Below, piece by piece: positions 18,943-27,552 of a stretch of 64,000 nucleotides of DNA. Positions within the stretch are counted from its first letter, which is position 1; the number at the start of each line of letters is the position of its first letter. The position numbers and the translations under genes were made by a program. The stretch comes from Pedobacter petrophilus. Lineage in GTDB: Bacteria > Bacteroidota > Bacteroidia > Sphingobacteriales > Sphingobacteriaceae. The stretch lies in NCBI RefSeq assembly GCF_009674725.1, contig NZ_WKKH01000024.1, forward strand, positions 1-64,000, read 5' to 3'. Below the pieces are notes generated by a model that saw only the letters and a program-made list of their open reading frames with translations, made no database searches and was not told the origin of the DNA.

Positions 18943-19428
18943 TTAGTTTGCGCTTAAGCGTACATATCTAATGTATCCCGTACCTTCAGTTTTAGCAGCC
19001 AAACCTTCAGTAGTTAAGGGGATTTCAATATCCTTTAAATAGTATTTATTGTCTTCAACAGCGGTTTCGAAACGTAATTTGTAACCTTTGTTTATTTTAG
19101 CAGTTTCAAGATCCAAAACGGTTACACTGCGGTCTCCACCGGTAACAGATGCACCTGTAACGGCACTAATGTTAGTAGGCTTTTTCTTGTAAGCCTTATT
19201 CCATTCCTTTAAATCAGGATACCATTTTTTATCAGAACCCATTACATAAAGTGTTTTTTCATAAGCACCTTTAGCATCAATTAAAGAGACCGCGATATAG
19301 GCACCTTCACCAACATAATTGGTCATTTGCACCATGCATTTATATTTTGTTGTTTTTTGGGCAGAACTGAGCGATGGAAGTGACAAAACAAATGCGAATG
19401 CCAGGCACAGTTTAAAAAAGTTATTCAT
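18943..19428 (-). CDS. Exported DUF2271 protein with flavinylation-like motif
   Basis: A 161-residue protein with signal peptide (to about SLSSAQ, residue 24) and a DUF2271 domain. SAVTGAS at residues 88-94 resembles the ApbE flavinylation consensus (D/S-x-x-T/S-G-A-T/S), with the last Ser as likely FMN acceptor. It sits 4 bp after the ankyrin gene and 13 bp before the PepSY reductase gene, all in one operon, with an apbE gene nearby. I infer a periplasmic, covalently flavinylated electron carrier between the membrane reductase and its acceptor. Confidence 0.7.
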   Translation of the reverse strand: MNNFFKLCLAFAFVLSLPSLSSAQKTTKYKCMVQMTNYVGEGAYIAVSLIDAKGAYEKTLYVMGSDKKWYPDLKEWNKAYKKKPTNISAVTGASVTGGDRSVTVLDLETAKINKGYKLRFETAVEDNKYYLKDIEIPLTTEGLAAKTEGTGYIRYVRLSAN

Positions 19429-19432
19429 TTTA

Positions 19433-20905
19433 TTATTTTAAAAAGTCGATTGAGACTTTGTTCTTGGTTAAAAATTCATTTTCTAATGCTAAATCATAGG
19501 GTGTTTCTTTAAAATCTGTGGCCACATCTTTCTTAGCACCTACAGAAAGTAAATATTGTAACAACTCTACATTCTTGGCCGTCATTGCTGCCTTATGTAA
19601 AGCAGTATAACCTTCTTTGTTTTTCAGATTTACATCTACTTTATAATCAGCAACAAGTTTTGCTAAGGCCAGATCATTTTTGGCAACAGCTAAATGATAT
19701 AACGAATTTCCATTTGGTTGTATAGCACCAATGTTGAACCCTTTATCAGTTAAAACCTTCAGTTTTGCATTAAAGTCTTCCATTCCGCGAGGTCCATAAC
19801 CCTGGAAAAGATAATAAGCCAGATTATTTCCTTCTTTATCGGCCACTTTTAGATCTGCTCCTTTATCTAAAAGAAATTTAACCACTTCGCCGGTATTGCT
19901 GCGAACAGCCATGGCCAAAGCAGAAGTACCTTTTAAATTTACCTGGTTAATATCTTTTACATTTTTCGAAAGCAATTCCAGTGTTCCTAAATCTCTTGTA
20001 AAACCGGCAGCGTTAATAAATGCAGTGTTACCATCTTTATCAGCCTGGTTTACATCTACACCTTTAGCAAGAAAATAAGTAATCACTTCCTCTTGTTTTG
20101 GTTTTCTGGCGATGTAAAACAAAGCATTTTCACCATTGCTTCCTGTAGCTGTTGGTTTCAGTTTTAATCCTTCCAGGTACTGAAAAACAGCCAAACCATT
20201 AACATTTCCACGTCCGCCCTGGGCTGCCATAATTATGGCGTTGTCGTTATATTTAATGCCTTTTGCAATCAACTTATTCATTAATTCAATGTTTCCACTT
20301 TTGGCTACATAATTAAAAGCTGTATTTCCATTTGCATCTACACTGTTTAAACTTAAGCCTTTCGATACAAAATAATCAGTTAACGCAAAGTTTTTATCAT
20401 TTGAAATGGCGATTAAAAGTGCATTTGCACCGTCGTGATTCAGGTCTTTTTTCAAGTCGGCTCCATTTGAGATAAGCAAATCGTAAACCTTGGTATCCGC
20501 CTGACCACCAGCTGCAGCAAAAGTTAACGGCGTAAAACCGTGGCTATCTTGTAAATCTACCTTTGCTCCGTTCTTTAAAAGGTATTCCATCACCGGAACA
20601 TTGCCTTTTGAAGCTGCCCAGAATAAATAAGTCCTGCTGTCATGCGTTAATTTATTTACATCATTTCCTTTTTGAGCCAAAAGATATAAGATCGATTCTT
20701 GAGGAGCACCATTATTGATCGCTAAAACCGATGCATCAAATGACATTTGGTTCAACTGAGACGGACTATTGCCTTTTTCAATTTCTGATTTAATGGTCGC
20801 AAGATCTGTATTTCCTTTCCAAAAAGATTGCTCAAGAAATGCATTTTTTTGAGCCTGTGCATGAAGAGCAGCTATTGCAAGAATAGCTAAAAATATTTTT
20901 TTCAT
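19433..20905 (-). CDS. Exported ankyrin-repeat protein
   Basis: A 490-residue protein: signal peptide (MKKIFLAILAIAALHAQAQ), then about a dozen ankyrin repeats (NGAKVDLQDSHGFTPLTFAA, GYTALHKAAMTAKNVELLQY). It is the first gene of an operon with the DUF2271 protein and the PepSY reductase, and its upstream region carries the Fur-like motif shared with the siderophore receptor. Ankyrin repeats mediate protein contacts; a periplasmic scaffolding or protective role in this redox/iron operon is an inference. Confidence 0.88.
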   Translation of the reverse strand: MKKIFLAILAIAALHAQAQKNAFLEQSFWKGNTDLATIKSEIEKGNSPSQLNQMSFDASVLAINNGAPQESILYLLAQKGNDVNKLTHDSRTYLFWAASKGNVPVMEYLLKNGAKVDLQDSHGFTPLTFAAAGGQADTKVYDLLISNGADLKKDLNHDGANALLIAISNDKNFALTDYFVSKGLSLNSVDANGNTAFNYVAKSGNIELMNKLIAKGIKYNDNAIIMAAQGGRGNVNGLAVFQYLEGLKLKPTATGSNGENALFYIARKPKQEEVITYFLAKGVDVNQADKDGNTAFINAAGFTRDLGTLELLSKNVKDINQVNLKGTSALAMAVRSNTGEVVKFLLDKGADLKVADKEGNNLAYYLFQGYGPRGMEDFNAKLKVLTDKGFNIGAIQPNGNSLYHLAVAKNDLALAKLVADYKVDVNLKNKEGYTALHKAAMTAKNVELLQYLLSVGAKKDVATDFKETPYDLALENEFLTKNKVSIDFLK

Positions 20906-21405
20906 TGTTAACCTGAATAGTTATGATTCATTCATCCTGCTAGATAGTTGCTCTAAAAGAATTTCCGCTAAGTTAACAAGAATCGTTCTAAATAATAGGA
21001 TCCGAAACCATTTTATTTAAATTAATTAAAAATTAAATTTTGCACAAAGAAATAGCGCTGAATACAATTCGCGTAGTTTTCACGCTAACGCTTAGGGATC
21101 ACTAAAATCATTATTGTAACCTTTTCACTACTTATACAATAGCCTCCACAGGCTGATCCATTTGCATTCAGCCTACCAGTTAACATCATACCGACTAGCC
21201 TGAGTTTTACTGTATCTGTACTTTAATACTGATAAATATATAGGCATAGGTTTCCTGTCGATGAAACAGCCATCAACCGAAGGTTTAAAAGAAATATAAT
21301 CCTTAGAGATTTATGCTAGTGCTTTAATTAGCAGATCTCTCAATTTTCAGCACGGGCGAATAGAAATGTAAGATCGCCAGGGAGTTTATAGAATTTTGGA
21401 TTAAT
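20906..21405. other. 500-bp intergenic region
   Basis: Apart from the Fur-like site at 20981-20997 I find no convincing gene, hairpin or repeat here. Short frames lack family features. Confidence 0.4.
20981..20997 (-). promoter_or_regulatory. Putative Fur-like operator of the ankyrin-DUF2271-PepSY operon
   Basis: Read on the minus strand it is TATTATTTAGAACGATT, 75 bp before the ankyrin start. It shares TATTATTTAGAA-NN-ATT with the site before the siderophore receptor at a similar distance (66 bp). This suggests common iron control. Confidence 0.45.
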
Positions 21406-21690
21406 CTATGGGGAGAGTGTATTTATAGCAGAATACCAGTTAATAGGATGTGACCTTAAAACCAGTCCGTCACTTTCGATATGGTATAAAATGATGGGAT
21501 TATTAAAATCAACCAAACGTTCAACTTTCTTGGAAAGTTTGCCCAAAAAATCTCCGCTTGAGATTCCTTTCTTTAAATAAACGTAAATAACTGAAGCCGT
21601 TTTAAATTCAAAACGTTCTACAAATCCTGGCCATTCAGCTTTAATTTTATCTAGAAATGCTGTGACTTTGGTATCGTTTAGGTTTTCCAT
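21406..21690 (-). CDS. Hypothetical protein
   Basis: A 94-residue acidic/basic mixed protein with no signal peptide or membrane segment and no family I recognise. Features: AFLDKIKAEWPGFVERFEFK, an aromatic-rich strand VIYVYLKKG, and a Tyr/His-containing C-terminal half. Length, ATG start and codon use look like a real gene. It stands alone on the minus strand upstream of the thioesterase-like gene. Confidence 0.5.
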   Translation of the reverse strand: MENLNDTKVTAFLDKIKAEWPGFVERFEFKTASVIYVYLKKGISSGDFLGKLSKKVERLVDFNNPIILYHIESDGLVLRSHPINWYSAINTLSP

Positions 21691-21832
21691 ATGCTTTACG
21701 ATTAATGAACTAATTTACAAACTTATTCTAAAAACGAATAATTGTAACAGAGAGTATACATTAGCCAGATCTTATTTATAACATATGGAAATAATAGCCT
21801 GTTACTATCTGCAACGGCACTTATTTTAATAC

Positions 21833-22525
21833 TCACTTTTCTTTCAATATGTCTTTTAAGATCACCCAAACATTTTCAGCCAGGATTTTATCGCCCTCGG
21901 CTGTAGGATGGATTCCATCTTCCTGGTTAAGTTTTGGAATACCACCAACTTTATCCAGAAGAAAAGGCACTAATGCCATATTATTCTTTTTTGCCAGCGT
22001 TGGGAAAATATTTTTGAAATCCTGTGCATATTTAGCACCCATATTCGGTGGAACCTGCATCCCGGCCATCACCATCTTTACGTTAGGATATTTTATTTTA
22101 ACGCTATCAATTATGTTCTGCAGGTTTTTAGCAGTCTGCGCAACTGGTAATCCACGTAAACCATCATTAGCACCAAGCTCCAACACAAACACATCAACAG
22201 GTTGTTTCAGCAACCAGGAAATCCTGTTTTTTCCGGCGGCAGAAGTTTCACCACTTAGTCCGCCATTAATCACCTTATAAGGCATTTTTAGCGAATCAAT
22301 CCGGTTCTGAATCAGGGTTGGATAAGCTTCAGTCGGATCAAGGCCATAACCTGCGGTTAAACTGGTTCCGAAAAAGAGTATATTTTTAAGCTGCTTGCCT
22401 GATGATGGAGTGGCTTGGTCAGCTGAATCTAAAGTTTGATTGTTGTTTTCCTTGCTTTGTTTAGTTCCACAGGCGGCAAACAGTAAAGCCAAAACAAATA
22501 GGCCTGTTAAGCGTTTTCGTAACAT
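21833..22525 (-). CDS. SGNH-hydrolase lipoprotein (TesA/arylesterase-like)
   Basis: A 230-residue lipoprotein (LLFAACG, lipobox Cys19) with the four SGNH blocks: GTSLTAGYG (Ser nucleophile), GGLSGETSA (Gly), GANDGLRG (Asn) and DGIHPTAEG (Asp-His). It is closest in layout to TesA/arylesterase. It is divergent from an ABC ATPase and FtsX-like permease, the same grouping as tesA-ybbA-ybbP in enterobacteria. It probably hydrolyses acyl esters or thioesters in the periplasm. Confidence 0.85.
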   Translation of the reverse strand: MLRKRLTGLFVLALLFAACGTKQSKENNNQTLDSADQATPSSGKQLKNILFFGTSLTAGYGLDPTEAYPTLIQNRIDSLKMPYKVINGGLSGETSAAGKNRISWLLKQPVDVFVLELGANDGLRGLPVAQTAKNLQNIIDSVKIKYPNVKMVMAGMQVPPNMGAKYAQDFKNIFPTLAKKNNMALVPFLLDKVGGIPKLNQEDGIHPTAEGDKILAENVWVILKDILKEK

Positions 22526-22624
22526 ATTATATAATTAATTCTCTAATAAAAACCACTACCTTAACAGATTAAGGGCGGTTATGTTTGGGCTCATATCCAT
22601 ATACAAATTCTAAAAAATAAACGA

Positions 22625-23317
22625 TTGGAAAGTATTTTAAATATTCGTAACGTAAATAAAATTTATCAAAGTGCCGGGCGCGAGCTCAATGTACTCAACA
22701 ATATTAATTTTGCAATCGAAAGTGCCTCTACGGTGGCCATCACGGGCCCTTCCGGAAGCAGCAAAACCACTTTACTGGGTTTATGTGCAGGGTTAGACCG
22801 CGCAAGCAGCGGCACAGTTGAACTGAATGGGATTGCACTCGAAAAACTTAATGAAGATGAACGTGCAGCTGTACGAAATCAATATGTAGGTTTCATTTTT
22901 CAAAATTTCCAGCTGTTACCAACCTTAACTGCTTTAGAAAATGTAATGGTTCCGCTGGAATTACGTGGTGCAAAAAACATTAAAGCACAGGCGCTTGATT
23001 TGTTGGATAAAGTTGGCCTGGCCGATCGTTCGCATCATTATCCGGTTCAGTTATCTGGTGGAGAACAGCAACGTGTTTCACTGGCAAGGGCTTTTTCTAA
23101 TCAGCCAGCTATTCTTTTTGCTGATGAACCTACCGGAAATCTGGATGCTGAAACCAGTGAAAAAGTGATTAAGTTATTGTTCGACCTGAATAAAGATGCA
23201 GGCACTACGCTGGTTATTGTAACCCATGATTTGGAACTTGCTGCCCGAACCAGCAGAACCATAAAAATTAAAGGTGGCGCAATTATTTCTGATGAAAACC
23301 AAGGTTATGCAGAATAA
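22625..23317 (+). CDS. ABC transporter ATP-binding protein (YbbA/LolD-like)
   Basis: A 230-residue ATPase starting at TTG 22625; no in-frame ATG would keep the conserved beginning. Signature LSGGEQQRVSLARA and Walker B ILFADEPTGNLD are intact. Walker A is GPSGSSKTT at residues 41-49, with Ser46 replacing the usual Gly. It overlaps the next gene, encoding the permease, and the pair with the divergent TesA-like gene matches ybbA-ybbP. It probably powers extraction or transport of a lipid or lipoprotein. Confidence 0.88.
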   Translation: MESILNIRNVNKIYQSAGRELNVLNNINFAIESASTVAITGPSGSSKTTLLGLCAGLDRASSGTVELNGIALEKLNEDERAAVRNQYVGFIFQNFQLLPTLTALENVMVPLELRGAKNIKAQALDLLDKVGLADRSHHYPVQLSGGEQQRVSLARAFSNQPAILFADEPTGNLDAETSEKVIKLLFDLNKDAGTTLVIVTHDLELAARTSRTIKIKGGAIISDENQGYAE

Positions 23318-25841
23318 GCTCCCTAAGCAAAGTATCAAATTATCATGGCTGTTTAAAATGGCCTGGCGGGATAGCCGGAAAAACCGCTCGCGTTTATTGC
23401 TGTTTATTTCTTCCATTATATTGGGAATTGCAGCCCTGGTAGCGGTATATTCTTTCAAGGATAATTTACAGCATGATATCGATTCTCAGGCGAAAGAACT
23501 CACCGGAGCGGATTTGGTTCTAGACAGTAGAAAAGGCGTAACCAAGGCCATGCAGAAAATGCTCGATACGCTTGGAAACGACCGTTCGCAGGAGAAAACA
23601 TTTGCCTCTATGATCTATTTTAAAAAAGGTGGCGGTAGCAGGTTAGTGCAAATGAAGGCATTGAAAGGCAACTATCCTTATTATGGAACGCTTGAAACCC
23701 TGCCGGTTGAGGCCGGAAAAAACTTCCAGTCTGGTCAGGATGCATTGGTAGATCAAACGCTGATGTTGCAGTTCGGCGCACAGGTGGGCGATTCGCTTAA
23801 AGTTGGCGATCTCAGCTTCAAAATTCTTGGAACACTGGTTAAAGCACCCGGACAAACCGGAATTGCCGCAACGGTAGCACCAACGGTTTACATTCCCATG
23901 CAATTTCTGGCCAAAACCAACCTCATTAAAACCGGAAGCCGGATTAACAATAAGTTTTATTATAAGTACGATGATCCATCGGAAATTGATGAATGGGTAA
24001 AGAAAAACGAACCAAAGCTAGAAAGCGAGGGCTTTGATGCTGATACGGTCGAATCCCGCAAAGAGCAAACCGGAAGGTCTTTTAAAGATGTAAACCGTTT
24101 CCTCGCTTTATCTGGCTTTATCGCATTGCTTTTGGGCTGTGTGGGGGTTGGAAGCGCCATTCATGTATATATCCAGGAAAAGCTAAGTGCTGTTGCTACT
24201 TTACGTTGTTTGGGTTTAAAAGCCAGGCATGCATTTTTTATCTACCTGATTCAGGTCTTTTTTATTGGCCTCATTGCGGCAATGCTCGGATCAGCGCTCG
24301 GCACAGGAATACAGTTTTTGCTGCCAATTGTACTTAAAGATTTTCTTCCTGTGGAGATAACCATGCAGGTATCATGGGCTGCAGTTGCGCAAGGCATTCT
24401 GTTAGGACTTATCATTTCCGTTCTTTTTGCACTTCCCTCACTCCTCTCTGTAAGAAAAATTTCACCGCTAAACGCAATCAGGTTTTCTTTTGAGCAAAAG
24501 AGTCAAAAACAAGATCCTTTAATCTGGTTAGTTTACATCCTGATGATTGCTTTTGTAATTGGCTTTACCCATTTACAGATGAAAAACTGGATACAAACAT
24601 TTGCCTTTACAGCCAGTATCGGCATTGCTTTCCTACTCTTGATTTTGCTCTCAAAAATCCTGATGTTTCTTGTAAAAAAGCTTTTGCCAAATTCCATCAG
24701 CTACTTATGGCGACAAGGATTTGCAAACCTTTATCGTCCGAATAATCAAACTTTAATGCTCACCGTTTCGATTGGATTATCTACGGCATTTATCTGTACG
24801 CTGTTTTTTGTGCAGGGTATTTTAATGAGCAGGGTAACGCTTAGTTCCGGGAGCAACCAGCCAAACATTGTGATGTTTGATATTCAAAACGCGCAGAAGA
24901 ATGGCTTAGATAGTCTTACAAAATCGTTCAATTTACCACTGATGAATCAGGTTCCGGTAATTACGATGCGAATAGAAGAAATTAACGGAAAAACTTCGAG
25001 TGCGGATACGAGTAACCGCCGGGCTTACCGGAACGAACTCAGGGCTACTTATCAGGATAGCCTTACTGCAGCAGAGCAAATTACCGCCGGAAAGTGGGTA
25101 GGCAAAGTAAAACTCAATGAAACGATTTATATCTCCCTTGATCAGCGTTATGCACAGCAGATTAATGTTGGCCTTAATGATAAAATCCTGTTCAATGTTC
25201 AGGGAATGATGATTCCAACGGTTGTTGGAAGTTTACGTGAGGTGAACTGGAGTAAAATGCAAACCAATTTCCGAGTGGTTTTCCCTGCCGGAGTTTTAGA
25301 ACAGGCACCGCAGTTTCATGTATTAATGACCCGTGTGCCTTCTAATGAGGTATCGGCCAGGTTTCAGGGAGAAGTTGTTCAAAACTTCCCAAATGTTTCG
25401 GTAATCGATTTAGATCTGGTACTCAAATTATTGGATGAACTGTTAAGCAAAATTGGTTTTGTTATTCAGTTTATGGCTGGTTTTAGCATGGTTACCGGCT
25501 GGATTGTTTTAATCTCTGCCGTGCTTACCAGTAAAAATCAGCGTACCAAAGAAAGTATTTTACTGAGAACCATGGGCGCAAGCAAAAAACAAATCCTGGC
25601 TATTAATGCGATTGAATATTTCTTTTTAGGAACGTTTGCTGCTGGCGCAGGATTAATCCTCGCTATTGGTGGCAGCTGGGCGTTAGCAAAGTTTACATTC
25701 GATGCCGCATTTATTCCGCCTTTTCCGGCTACCCTCTTACTTTTTGGTTCTGTAATTTTATTGGTAGTGGTTACCGGAATTTTAAGTACGAGGAGCATTT
25801 TAAATCAACCGCCACTTAAAATATTGAGATCCGGAAGTTAG
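23307..25841 (+). CDS. FtsX-like ABC permease (YbbP-like)
   Basis: About 844 residues. A first transmembrane helix near residues 30-50 (LLLFISSIILGIAALVAVYSF) is followed by a large MacB-type periplasmic domain. Two FtsX-type three-helix bundles and more helices follow, ending with IVLISAVLTSK and a final VILLVVVTGILSTRSIL. I chose ATG 23307, 11 bp inside the ATPase gene, with AAGG upstream; 23292 is possible. It is the membrane partner of the upstream ATPase, in the same order as ybbA-ybbP. Confidence 0.88.
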   Translation: MQNKLPKQSIKLSWLFKMAWRDSRKNRSRLLLFISSIILGIAALVAVYSFKDNLQHDIDSQAKELTGADLVLDSRKGVTKAMQKMLDTLGNDRSQEKTFASMIYFKKGGGSRLVQMKALKGNYPYYGTLETLPVEAGKNFQSGQDALVDQTLMLQFGAQVGDSLKVGDLSFKILGTLVKAPGQTGIAATVAPTVYIPMQFLAKTNLIKTGSRINNKFYYKYDDPSEIDEWVKKNEPKLESEGFDADTVESRKEQTGRSFKDVNRFLALSGFIALLLGCVGVGSAIHVYIQEKLSAVATLRCLGLKARHAFFIYLIQVFFIGLIAAMLGSALGTGIQFLLPIVLKDFLPVEITMQVSWAAVAQGILLGLIISVLFALPSLLSVRKISPLNAIRFSFEQKSQKQDPLIWLVYILMIAFVIGFTHLQMKNWIQTFAFTASIGIAFLLLILLSKILMFLVKKLLPNSISYLWRQGFANLYRPNNQTLMLTVSIGLSTAFICTLFFVQGILMSRVTLSSGSNQPNIVMFDIQNAQKNGLDSLTKSFNLPLMNQVPVITMRIEEINGKTSSADTSNRRAYRNELRATYQDSLTAAEQITAGKWVGKVKLNETIYISLDQRYAQQINVGLNDKILFNVQGMMIPTVVGSLREVNWSKMQTNFRVVFPAGVLEQAPQFHVLMTRVPSNEVSARFQGEVVQNFPNVSVIDLDLVLKLLDELLSKIGFVIQFMAGFSMVTGWIVLISAVLTSKNQRTKESILLRTMGASKKQILAINAIEYFFLGTFAAGAGLILAIGGSWALAKFTFDAAFIPPFPATLLLFGSVILLVVVTGILSTRSILNQPPLKILRSGS

Positions 25842-25853
25842 TATTTTCAATTA

Positions 25854-25901
25854 GAGGATTTTAAATCCTCAGAAAATCTGGTCAGGAAAAAATTTCCTGA
25901 C
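25854..25901. terminator. Two adjacent hairpins after the permease gene
   Basis: GAGGATT-TTA-AATCCTC at 25854-25870 and GTCAGGAAA-AAA-TTTCCTGAC at 25881-25901 are both perfect inverted repeats. Neither has a clean T-run, so termination strength is uncertain. Confidence 0.45.
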
Positions 25902-26093
25902 AACAGCATAACGTAGATTTGATATATTAGAATAATCATGTTAGTCGGAATCTTCAATCATTATTTTTATTCCAACAAATCAAAATTTACCAATGGTTAC
26001 TGCTTATTCCGGGCAGTATTAATCTTTGATTAAATCGGTAACCAATGGAAACATTTTAGGGAAGAAGGTGTTTTTAAGCAAATTGAGTTAAAA

Positions 26094-26636
26094 ATGAACC
26101 ATAAGCTTAGAAACACCCTGCTACTGGCAACTTTAGGAATAATTGTGATCAGCTATGTCGGTTGCGGGGTATCTATCCCGAAAGGGGCAACTGCAATAAA
26201 GCCTTTTAAAAAAGATAAATACTTAGGTAAATGGTTTGAAGTAGCCAGAATGGACTTCAAATTTGAAAAAGATTTAAATAACGTTACAGCCACTTATTCG
26301 CTTCAGGATGATGGAACCATTAAAGTAGATAACCGCGGTTATAACTATGTGAAAAAAGAGTGGAAACAAAGTGTGGGCAAAGCAAAATTCGTAAATAATG
26401 AAAATGAAGCCAGATTAAAAGTTTCCTTTTTCGGACCTTTTTACGCAGGCTACAATGTTATAGAAATAGATAAAGATTACAAATATGCACTGGTTGCTGG
26501 AAACAGCCTTGATTATTTGTGGATTTTATCCAGAACGCCGATTGTTCCGGAAGAAATTAAAGCGGCTTATCTGAAAAAAGCAAAGGAAATCGGTTACAAA
26601 ACAGAAGACCTTATCTGGACAAAGCACGATCAATAA
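26094..26636 (+). CDS. blc: Outer-membrane lipocalin lipoprotein (Blc-like)
   Basis: A 180-residue lipocalin with lipobox (SYVGC, Cys24). The lipocalin signature LGKWFEVARMDFKFEKD is at about residues 43-59, followed by ATYSLQDDG, the SFFGPFYAGYNVIEID strand pair and YLWILSRTP, as in bacterial Blc. These proteins bind fatty acids or lysophospholipids and help in envelope stress. Its stop is directly next to the 3' end of the surE remnant on the other strand. Confidence 0.9.
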   Translation: MNHKLRNTLLLATLGIIVISYVGCGVSIPKGATAIKPFKKDKYLGKWFEVARMDFKFEKDLNNVTATYSLQDDGTIKVDNRGYNYVKKEWKQSVGKAKFVNNENEARLKVSFFGPFYAGYNVIEIDKDYKYALVAGNSLDYLWILSRTPIVPEEIKAAYLKKAKEIGYKTEDLIWTKHDQ

Positions 26637-26900
26637 TTACTGATTGTGCTTTCTTTTTTCCAGCTCAGCCTTATCTGTTAAATCTAACCGAAGCGGCATA
26701 ATCGAAACATAGTCATTTTCTATCGCCCAACGGTCGGTATTTTCCTCTCCAGCTTCGAGAGGTGATCCCGTAATCCAATAATATTTTCTTTCCATCGGAT
26801 CTATTCCAGGTACCACATGCCCATCGTAAAGCCTGACTGATTGACGGGTCCATTTTATATCTTTCCGTTCCGGAGGAAAATTCACATTGGAAAGAAAGCG
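26637..26900 (-). pseudogene. surE: SurE 5'-nucleotidase remnant (C-terminal part only)
   Basis: About 80 codons match the C-terminal part of one SurE subtype: IKWTRQSVRLYDGHVVPG, DPMERKYYWITG, TDRWAIENDYVSIMPLRLDL. The N-terminal nucleotide/metal-binding half (normally starting with a DDG-type motif) is absent. Upstream the frame loses resemblance within about 15 codons. A GTG at 26885 could start an 82-residue product, but it would lack the catalytic residues. Confidence 0.7.
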
Positions 26901-27024
26901 ACCTGCATATTGATGATGAACTTTTTTCAGACAAGAAAAAATATAAATTATCGATTTCGATGTTGCATAGCCTGCTTGAAGTTATTTTGAATAAAGATAT
27001 GTTGGTTTAATAGTCAGGTAAAAG

Positions 27025-27044
27025 TATAAACAAATTTGTTTATA
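27025..27044. promoter_or_regulatory. 20-bp perfect palindrome before the antitoxin gene
   Basis: TATAAACAAATTTGTTTATA is a perfect palindrome ending 7 bp before ATG 27052. Its right end overlaps TATATTTG, a TAnnTTTG-type box. It is a likely operator for autorepression by the encoded HTH antitoxin. Confidence 0.6.
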
Positions 27045-27051
27045 TTTGATT

Positions 27052-27543
27052 ATGACACCATCATTTGAAAAATATAAAGGAATCCATCCGGGGGTTATTC
27101 TCGAAAGGGAACTAAAAAAAAGGAATATTAAAAAAAGGCCTTTTGCACTTTCCCTAAAAGAATACCCACAAATTATAAACGATGTTTCTAAAGGCAAAAG
27201 AGGTTTAACACCATCACTCTCTATTAAAATCGATAAAGCTTTAGATCTTGAAGAGGGAACAATGTTGGTTCTACAGGCTTATTATGAAATTAAAAAAGAA
27301 AGATTGGTAAAGGATGATAAGCCTGATCTAAAAGTTTTGAGGAAAGCCCTTTTTTGGGACACAGATATTAAGCAAATTGATTGGAAGGCACAATACAGGG
27401 CGGTAATTAAGCGAGTATTCGAACGAGGAAATAATGAGGAAAAAGCCGAATTAGAAAGATTTTATGGATTAACAAAAGTAAAAAAAGTATTGGCTGACAC
27501 TGAATTAAATATAGATCAAAGTAGTTCTTCCGCTATTTTTTAA
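27052..27543 (+). CDS. HigA-like HTH antitoxin of an AbiEii-type toxin pair
   Basis: A 163-residue protein whose N-terminal third resembles HigA/XRE antitoxins (GIHPGVILERELKKRNIKKR, then PQIINDVSKGKRGLTPSLSI). The C-terminal part is charged and helical. ATG 27052 is preferred over TTG 27046. Nine bp separate it from the nucleotidyltransferase toxin gene. A palindrome overlaps its promoter region, consistent with autoregulation. Confidence 0.75.
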   Translation: MTPSFEKYKGIHPGVILERELKKRNIKKRPFALSLKEYPQIINDVSKGKRGLTPSLSIKIDKALDLEEGTMLVLQAYYEIKKERLVKDDKPDLKVLRKALFWDTDIKQIDWKAQYRAVIKRVFERGNNEEKAELERFYGLTKVKKVLADTELNIDQSSSSAIF

Positions 27544-27552
27544 TCGACTTAA

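Noticed and set aside
26713..26934. A 73-codon minus-strand frame in the surE remnant
   Set aside because: It is a shifted frame of the remnant; the SurE-like residues lie in the other frame.
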